DNA from: Calditrichota bacterium
Lineage (GTDB): Bacteria > Zixibacteria > MSB-5A5 > GN15 > FEB-12
Assembly (NCBI GenBank): GCA_030641085.1
Contig: DAOWIC010000067.1
Span: 1 to 11,791, forward strand
DNA length: 11,791 nt
Direction: 5' to 3'
Shown: positions 6,595-11,791 of the stretch, one piece after another
How the letters are laid out: every line of letters starts with the position of its first letter
How positions within the stretch are numbered: the stretch's first letter is position 1
Notes under the pieces: model-generated
Seen by the model: the letters and a program-made list of their open reading frames with translations, nothing else
What the model was told of the DNA's origin: nothing
The model's database searches: none
Made by a program: the position numbers and the translations under genes

Positions 6595-7777
6595 GCCTGT
6601 TCGCCTTTCGCTCGGTACGGTCCCAGCCGACCTTACGGTGTCTAAACAACGCCTCAAGCTGCACTTTCAAAAACCAGAAGCCGAATTTCGGTACGTGTGC
6701 CAGCGCTGCCAGCGCTTTACCCTTTTGCGGCACGAGGAAGACACCACTGATCAGATAGACTACCAACAGCCCTATCAGAAAAAGCGACCAGAGCAGGTAG
6801 CCGGTCCCCAGAGGACCGCCTACAGCCAGCGACAGCAACAGCGGAATCAGCGTCAGGTATATCAGGGCGGGGCGACTCAACAGCAGGAACGACAACGCCA
6901 ACTCGATCAGGTCGATCCGACCCTGCTTCAGCCCCTGTCCGATGAGAGGCATGATGCGGTCGCGGATTAATCCGAAAGTGCCGGAGGCCCAGCGCAGTTT
7001 CTGGGTGTATGACTGATCGTATGATGATGTCGCCGGGGCCTGAATCTCGCCCGCCACGGAATAGTCGATCCGAACCCGGTTTTGAATCAGCTTGACCGAA
7101 TAATCGACATCCTCAGTGATCGAATGCGAGTCCCACGGCAGTCGTACCAGGACATCACTTTTGATTGCCATGCCGGTCCCGCGCAGGAGTACCGGCAGAC
7201 CCATAATAGCGCGCGGTTTGTAGAAAAATCTGTTTTCAACCCGGTTGGCGACCGCTTGAATCTGCGCCAGCGGCGTATCCTCGGCGACATAAAAGACATA
7301 ATCAAGTTGCACCGCGCCCGCGCCGGTCTCGAAAGAGCGCGTCATCACTCGAAGCATATCCGGCTTGACCAGTGTATCGGCATCAACAATAGCCACCGCA
7401 TCGTAATCATCGAGCGCGAATTGCCCGATCGCCCATTCCAGCGCATAACCCTTGCCGCGAGCGTCCGGATTATCGCGCACCAGCACTTCGACATTGTATC
7501 CGGCGGCAACCGTGGCCGTATCATCATCGCAGTTGTCGGCAATGACCACGATCTTTGAGCCGTCCCGATCCTCCAGCGCGTTCAAACGCTCCAATGTCGG
7601 ACCGATGGTAGCGGCTTCGTTGTGGGCGGGCACAAGAATCAGAAATTTGTAGCGCCGAGATTGCTGCGGGTAATCCTTCTGACCTATGAGTCCGACCAGC
7701 GCGAGCAGATAGAGCCAGGCGACCGCCAGTGACAACGGGTAGAGGAAAATCAGTATGAGAATATCAAGAATGATCAT
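6587..7777 (-). CDS. Membrane glycosyltransferase family 2 (COG1215-like, processive-type motifs)
   Basis: The product has 396 residues. An N-terminal membrane segment (about 5-32) is followed by a GT-A domain with LVPAHNEAATIGPTL (48-62), VIADNCDDDT (78-87, D81), the metal-binding DAD (D132 and D134), TEDVDY (E222, D223) and QKLRW (Q259, R262, W263). Hydrophobic segments follow at about 289-318 and 324-349. D, DxD, ED and QxxRW together are the signature of inverting GT2 enzymes such as the PgaC, NodC and cellulose synthase group, many of which polymerise and export a chain. The membrane part here is short, so it may instead transfer single sugars to a lipid carrier. GGAGA lies 9 nt upstream of the ATG. 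The gene follows the PaaK-like gene by 19 nt, and its stop overlaps the next start by 8 nt. Confidence 0.9.
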   Translation of the reverse strand: MIILDILILIFLYPLSLAVAWLYLLALVGLIGQKDYPQQSRRYKFLILVPAHNEAATIGPTLERLNALEDRDGSKIVVIADNCDDDTATVAAGYNVEVLVRDNPDARGKGYALEWAIGQFALDDYDAVAIVDADTLVKPDMLRVMTRSFETGAGAVQLDYVFYVAEDTPLAQIQAVANRVENRFFYKPRAIMGLPVLLRGTGMAIKSDVLVRLPWDSHSITEDVDYSVKLIQNRVRIDYSVAGEIQAPATSSYDQSYTQKLRWASGTFGLIRDRIMPLIGQGLKQGRIDLIELALSFLLLSRPALIYLTLIPLLLSLAVGGPLGTGYLLWSLFLIGLLVVYLISGVFLVPQKGKALAALAHVPKFGFWFLKVQLEALFRHRKVGWDRTERKANRHE

Positions 7778-7796
7778 CAGGCGCTATCTCCGACGG

Positions 7797-9182
7797 TCAC
7801 GCTCTCAGGCGTCGAATTTCTTGTGGGTCTATTTCACAGATCGCGAATTTATACTTGCCGGATTTCTCCGGTTCGATCTTATCGACGATATCGAATTTAA
7901 CTGTCTGAAGCCCCTTGACCGATCGCATCAGGTGTTCTTCGTAAAAGCGCTTGACCGATTCGTCCGGTATCGGATCGGGCGTAAACCGCACCAGCACCTC
8001 GGCGACGCTTTTCTGGACAATCTGAACCTGTCCCACTTTCGGGCCGTTATCGACCAGGTGCAAGACGAGCGAGATTGCGACAATCGTGTTGCCGTCGGCG
8101 TCGATGAAGTTGTCGCTGGCGCGCCCAACGACGTTTTTCAGCAGGGGGTAGTTCAGGCCGCAGGAACAATCGCCCTCGGCGAGTTGGCCGTAGTCGCCCA
8201 CCTGATAGCGGATGAACGGCATGGCGTAGTTGTGCAGATCGGTGATGAGTATCTCGCCGTGCTGTCCGAGCGGCAACTGCCGTCCACGGTCGGTGATTTC
8301 CAGAAGTACCGAGTCGACCGCGATATGCAGATCCTTGTGGGCGGCGCACTCGGCGGCGGTGGTGCCGAACTCGCGCGAAGCGTACAGGTTGAAAACTTCG
8401 GCGTTGAAACCCTGCTCGATAGCCTCCGTCTGGTGGGGATAGAGAGGCTCGCCGGTGGTGATGACCCCTTTCAGGTTGGGGAGGTCGATCCTGTTATCCG
8501 CAACGTATTCCAGCAGGGTCACGGCCGGGGTCGGAAAGCAGCGGATAATGGTCGGGTTAACCGAGGTCAGTTCCTCTTTGATACGCGCCGCTCTTTCGTG
8601 ATCCATAAAGCCTGCATAAAAGATCGGATTGCGGGTGATGTATTTTACCGCCAGGCGATGTTTCCAGCCGGGGTTTTCCATTAAGTCCTGAATCGCGGGC
8701 CAGACGTAGGCGACCGTGGTATCCGGGTCCCAGCCCGCCCAGTTGTCCGACCGCCACTGCATTGCCACCCGCCGCGAGCGGCATACCAGGTCCTGGTAGA
8801 ACTGCATCTTGACGCCGCTGGTGCCTCCGGTGAAGGAATCGTAGCACTCATTCTCGCCGATATCGTCCGCCATCAGGTCATCCAGTCGGTCGCGGATAAT
8901 GTCTTTAGTCAGGATCGGCAGTTGGTTGAGTTGTTCGCTCGATTTGTACTTCTCCGGATCGAAAGAGCATTCGTCGAAAAGTTCGCGATAGTACTTTGTG
9001 TGGCGGTAGGCGTGGACGAGCATCTTCTTCATTTGCTCGTGCTGATAAGCCAGCAGTTGCTCGCGCGACCAATTGTCATGCTCGCGATATTCCTTGAAGT
9101 TCGCAAACAGGTTCGGGATATTCAGACGTCGGCTGTAATAGTATGGTCCGAGTGTTTTTCTAACTATGCCCGCAAATGCCAT
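7797..9182 (-). CDS. PaaK/CapK-like adenylate-forming enzyme (phenylacetate-CoA ligase family)
   Basis: The product has 461 residues, close to the usual length for this family. Motifs in order: PILTKDIIRD (89-98); the phosphate loop SFTGGTSG (116-123); TTGEPL (242-247); NLYASREFG (265-273), which recalls the adenine-binding motif; MPFIRYQVGD (321-330), with D330 for the ribose; and the C-terminal EKSGKYKF (439-446), with K443 as the likely catalytic lysine. C279 with the nearby histidines H282 and H286, plus C339 and C341, match the zinc-site layout I know from PaaK-type ligases. Family members activate a carboxylic acid with ATP and usually pass it to CoA. In polysaccharide loci these CapK-like proteins have no settled substrate. 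The ATG at 9182 has AAGGGA 11 nt upstream. It is clearly paralogous to the gene at 10675-11791, and the two flank the O-antigen-ligase-type gene. Confidence 0.88.
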   Translation of the reverse strand: MAFAGIVRKTLGPYYYSRRLNIPNLFANFKEYREHDNWSREQLLAYQHEQMKKMLVHAYRHTKYYRELFDECSFDPEKYKSSEQLNQLPILTKDIIRDRLDDLMADDIGENECYDSFTGGTSGVKMQFYQDLVCRSRRVAMQWRSDNWAGWDPDTTVAYVWPAIQDLMENPGWKHRLAVKYITRNPIFYAGFMDHERAARIKEELTSVNPTIIRCFPTPAVTLLEYVADNRIDLPNLKGVITTGEPLYPHQTEAIEQGFNAEVFNLYASREFGTTAAECAAHKDLHIAVDSVLLEITDRGRQLPLGQHGEILITDLHNYAMPFIRYQVGDYGQLAEGDCSCGLNYPLLKNVVGRASDNFIDADGNTIVAISLVLHLVDNGPKVGQVQIVQKSVAEVLVRFTPDPIPDESVKRFYEEHLMRSVKGLQTVKFDIVDKIEPEKSGKYKFAICEIDPQEIRRLRA

Positions 9183-9218
9183 GGTGGTGTTAATCCCTTC
9201 GGAAAAATTTTCTCCCGG

Positions 9219-10643
9219 TTATCTTTTCGGCACAAATTGTCCGGTGGTCGAGGCGATCTCTTTCACCTGGGCCGTTTCGGATTCTGAGCGTTGACGAATG
9301 ATATTCAGGACAATCAGCACAAATCCGGCAAAAATATACCAGTTGAACCGGTACAGGTTGTGTCCGAACAGCCCCTGGAAAAACAGCATTATCAGCGATA
9401 CCTTGACCGCCAGCACTACCGTTGAATAGAAATCATCCGGCCAGTTCTTTTCTCGATACTTGAACCGAACCTGCCTGATCCCCCTGATCAAAGCATAGAT
9501 GAAAAATGAGAATGTCAGTATTCCAAGAAGCCCGAGTTCACCGATAAGTTTGCCCGGCAGATTGTGGGCGTCGAGCCACTTACCGCTGCCGTGATACAGG
9601 TTTTTCCAGGGGAAATTGCCTATCCCGGCGCCGGTGATCGGCATCTCGGTGAAGAACTGAATCCCCAGCAGGAATCCCTCGATTCGGCCGTAGGCGGAGA
9701 CCGCAGCCGAGCTGTCGCCGGTGAAGTCGGTGATAGAAAGGAAGCGATCTTTGTATTGCTGGGGCATTATGACAGCTACTACAAGCAGGGCGACCACTGC
9801 GCCAACCGAGGCCAGCGCCTTGTGGCGCGAGTTGAAAGCGAGCACCACGGCCAGCACCAATGCGCCCAGCATGCCGCCGCGGGAGCCGGTGATGATTATA
9901 GTCCACAAGCATAGAACAAAAATCGCCGCCAACGAGGCGCGTACCACCGTCCGGCGATAGTGACTGATCATGTAATACAGAAACGGTATTCCGAGTACCA
10001 GCGAGTTGGCGACCGAATTGGGATCCGTATAAGCGCCGTGCTCCATGCCATGAGCGCGCTGGATCCCCATCCTGACTGAAAAGTTACCGGAATAGTAATT
10101 GTAAAAGGCGGTGCCGGCGACAAAAGCGAGCGAGAGCATGTACAGCCAGACGATCGCTTTGAACCGCCGCGGCGTGTTGGCAATACGCGTCATGAACAGG
10201 TAGACCAGGAAGACCTTGAAGAACTCAAAAAAGACTTCCCACCCGAGAGTGATATGCCCCGCCAGGGGGATCGATAAGAAGCAGGCGGCCAGAAACGCTA
10301 TAAACGCTTTGTCCATCTGATAAATGTTAAACTTCTTCTCGTTGACCGCTATGTGTATGACCATCGCAGCCAGCACCAGCAGGGCGATTATGCGTTCATA
10401 CGGGATCGGCGACGGGAACAACTCCTGAGGCTTGAAGAAATAGACCAGCATGTAGAAGTAAACACCGAACATGGGATACTTGAAGGTCATTATCACGAAG
10501 AATCCGGCTACCAGCAGGCCGAACGGCGCCAAGTTGTACGGCGACGGCAGAAAGAGAAGCGCCGCCCCAATCACGGAGGCACCGATCACCCCGGCGTAGA
10601 GAAGGTGTCGGTTGGTAATTATTGTCGGCGTAGCGAATTTCAT
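9219..10643 (-). CDS. O-antigen ligase/polymerase (Wzy_C, WaaL-like) membrane protein
   Basis: The product has 474 residues from the ATG at 10643. The frame continues upstream into the neighbouring gene, but AGGA lies 10 nt upstream of this ATG and MKFATPTIITNR is a normal start. About ten to twelve hydrophobic segments span the protein. A long extracytoplasmic loop runs from about residue 296 to 372, between VVAVIMPQQ and LLGILTFSF. Typical Wzy_C signatures are SRGGMLGAL (254-262), GAGIGNF (338-344) and AHNLPGKLIGELGLLGIL (359-376), with R255 and H360 as likely functional residues. HGAYTDPNSVANSL (202-215) recalls the exosortase-A-associated O-glycosylation ligase branch. Such proteins move lipid-linked glycans onto an acceptor (lipid A core or protein) or polymerise repeat units at the periplasmic face. 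Which one applies here is not decidable. The gene lies 31 nt after one PaaK-like gene and 36 nt before the other. Confidence 0.88.
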   Translation of the reverse strand: MKFATPTIITNRHLLYAGVIGASVIGAALLFLPSPYNLAPFGLLVAGFFVIMTFKYPMFGVYFYMLVYFFKPQELFPSPIPYERIIALLVLAAMVIHIAVNEKKFNIYQMDKAFIAFLAACFLSIPLAGHITLGWEVFFEFFKVFLVYLFMTRIANTPRRFKAIVWLYMLSLAFVAGTAFYNYYSGNFSVRMGIQRAHGMEHGAYTDPNSVANSLVLGIPFLYYMISHYRRTVVRASLAAIFVLCLWTIIITGSRGGMLGALVLAVVLAFNSRHKALASVGAVVALLVVAVIMPQQYKDRFLSITDFTGDSSAAVSAYGRIEGFLLGIQFFTEMPITGAGIGNFPWKNLYHGSGKWLDAHNLPGKLIGELGLLGILTFSFFIYALIRGIRQVRFKYREKNWPDDFYSTVVLAVKVSLIMLFFQGLFGHNLYRFNWYIFAGFVLIVLNIIRQRSESETAQVKEIASTTGQFVPKR

Positions 10644-10674
10644 CGCGCTATTTTCCTGTATGTGACTATCGGTC

Positions 10675-11791
10675 TCATGACAGGTACTCCAGGGGATCCA
10701 ATGTGCTGACACTCAGACGGTATTTGCCTGATCTCGTTTTGGGGATGCTTTCCACAAACTCGATCCGGTGTTTCATGGCCGGCCCGAAAAACTCGCGCAC
10801 TTTCTGTTCTATCTGAACCAGAGTGCCGTCGGAGAAGTCGGGACCCTTGACCAGTTTTATCAGAAGCTCATCCTTGCGCTTCTGTACCAGTTGAAGCTGG
10901 GCGGCACCGTCGATAGCCGCCACAAACGGCAATGCCAGCGCTATGCCGGAGACAACCTTACCTTCGGGCGTAACCAGAAAGTCGGTGGTGCGTCCGCCGG
11001 AGATATTCATCATCGGCAGCCCGCGCCCGCAGGAGCAGCTTGCGCCTACCGGCGTACCGACATCCTCGATCTGGTAGCGGATGAAGGGCATGCCGAAATT
11101 GAGCAGGTCGGTAATCACTATCCGGCCCATCTCGCCGTCGTTGCAGGGGCGGTCGCCGCGGACGATTTCCAGCAGGATCGTCTCGGCGCAAATGTGCATA
11201 CCTTCGTGCTTCGAGCATTCCGAGGCGATAATCGACATCTCGCGGCTGCCGTACCGATTGAAGACCGGGCACTCGAAAACATCCTCGATCAGGTCGCGCT
11301 GCTGTTCGGTGAGGACTTCGGCGGAGGTAATGATACTTTGCGGGCGGTGGTAGTCGCCGACATGCATCTCCTTGATATAGCGCGCGTAAAGATACATCGA
11401 GTTGGCATAGGCCAGATAGCAGCTCGGTCGGAAATCATCCAGCCGCCGGACGAATTCGGCCATCAAGGCGGGACTGATTTCGGTCGTGTCGAGGAATATC
11501 CGTCGGTCGTACAACTGGTTTTTGAGCCTGGTTTTCAGCGACACTTCGTCGGAAAAGTCGTGCGGGTTGCCCCATAGCACGGCCGCTTTGTGGCCGATAT
11601 CAAGTCCGGCCCAGCGGTCGTGGCGGATCGCGCCCGCTTTGCGCGAGTAAAGCCGCTCGCGGTCCATGTAAAACTCCAGCGGTGACCCGGTCGAGCCGCC
11701 GGTATGTTCGACAATGAGATCCTCGCGCGGGATATCGCGCGCCAGCATATCTTGACGATAGTTCTGGATATCGGTTTTGGTAAGAACCGGC
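10675..11791 (-). CDS. PaaK/CapK-like adenylate-forming enzyme, 5' end outside window
   Basis: The frame is open to the window edge, so the methionine at 11748 is internal. The 14 codons before it read PVLTKTDIQNYRQD, matching PILTKDIIRD of the paralogue at 7797-9182. About 90 N-terminal residues should lie beyond the window. Counting visible residues only (371 in all), the phosphate loop HTGGSTG is at 29-35, NRYGSRE at 178-184, MPFIRYQIED at 234-243, CSCG at 252-255 and TRSGKYRL at 352-359 with K356 as likely catalytic lysine. C192 with H195 and H199, plus C252 and C254, keep the zinc-site layout. It should activate a carboxylic acid as an acyl-adenylate; substrate and acceptor are unknown. 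Its P-loop (GGSTG) is closer to the family consensus than the paralogue's GGTSG. The stop lies 31 nt from the ligase-type gene. Confidence 0.87.
   Translation of the reverse strand, partial: PVLTKTDIQNYRQDMLARDIPREDLIVEHTGGSTGSPLEFYMDRERLYSRKAGAIRHDRWAGLDIGHKAAVLWGNPHDFSDEVSLKTRLKNQLYDRRIFLDTTEISPALMAEFVRRLDDFRPSCYLAYANSMYLYARYIKEMHVGDYHRPQSIITSAEVLTEQQRDLIEDVFECPVFNRYGSREMSIIASECSKHEGMHICAETILLEIVRGDRPCNDGEMGRIVITDLLNFGMPFIRYQIEDVGTPVGASCSCGRGLPMMNISGGRTTDFLVTPEGKVVSGIALALPFVAAIDGAAQLQLVQKRKDELLIKLVKGPDFSDGTLVQIEQKVREFFGPAMKHRIEFVESIPKTRSGKYRLSVSTLDPLEYLS

Noticed and set aside
6595..6657. N-terminal extension of the second GT4 gene to an ATG at 6657
   Set aside because: The extra 21 residues overlap the GT2 gene, are unlike GT4 N-termini, and the internal ATG at 6594 has a good ribosome binding site.
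7755..8684. 309-codon plus-strand frame opposite the PaaK-like gene
   Set aside because: The minus-strand product carries a full set of adenylate-forming motifs. The plus-strand product looks like reverse-complement translation with no domain of its own.
10644..10712. N-terminal extension of the Wzy_C protein to an ATG at 10712
   Set aside because: It would overlap the end of the PaaK-like gene and add a hydrophilic, motif-free stretch. The ATG at 10643 has AGGA upstream.

Overview
The window looks like a chromosomal extracellular-glycan (exopolysaccharide or O-antigen type) locus from a Gram-negative bacterium. Protein-coding density is high, base composition is moderately GC-rich, and genes are tightly packed with frequent start/stop overlaps. 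No rRNA, tRNA, CRISPR array or transposase is visible, so the lineage cannot be fixed. An uncultured lineage of the FCB type (for example Zixibacteria-like) is only a guess from style: secreted beta-helix protein, dense glycan operon, moderate GC.

Right-hand block (11791 down to 3684, all minus strand): a seven-gene co-directional run. In transcription order it encodes a PaaK/CapK-like adenylate-forming enzyme (5' end outside the window), an O-antigen ligase/polymerase-type membrane protein, a second full-length PaaK/CapK-like enzyme, a membrane GT2 glycosyltransferase with processive-type motifs, two GT4 glycosyltransferases, and a hexapeptide-repeat acetyltransferase. Intergenic distances are 31, 36, 19, -8, 3 and 70 nt, which supports one transcript. 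The promoter of this operon lies outside the window.

Middle (2563-3673): a single plus-strand gene for a small multi-pass membrane protein of unknown function. It has a convincing sigma70-like promoter and ribosome binding site. It converges on the big operon with only 10 nt between stop codons. The 421-nt region upstream of it separates it from a divergent minus-strand pair and holds palindromes, a triplicated ACCGGCTG-type motif and candidate promoters on both strands.

Left block (2556 down to 1, minus): a two-gene unit encoding a membrane-anchored polysaccharide-deacetylase-like protein and a secreted right-handed beta-helix protein whose 3' end runs off the window.

Taken together, the GT2 and GT4 enzymes would assemble a glycan. 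The acetyltransferase and the two adenylate-forming enzymes could decorate it, or activate an organic acid for it. The Wzy_C-type protein would polymerise or ligate it. The deacetylase-like and beta-helix proteins could modify or bind it outside the cytoplasmic membrane. Several of these families also occur in exosortase/PEP-CTERM-associated EPS loci, but no exosortase is seen here. The most unusual feature is the pair of paralogous adenylate-forming enzymes flanking the ligase with no visible carrier protein or acceptor.
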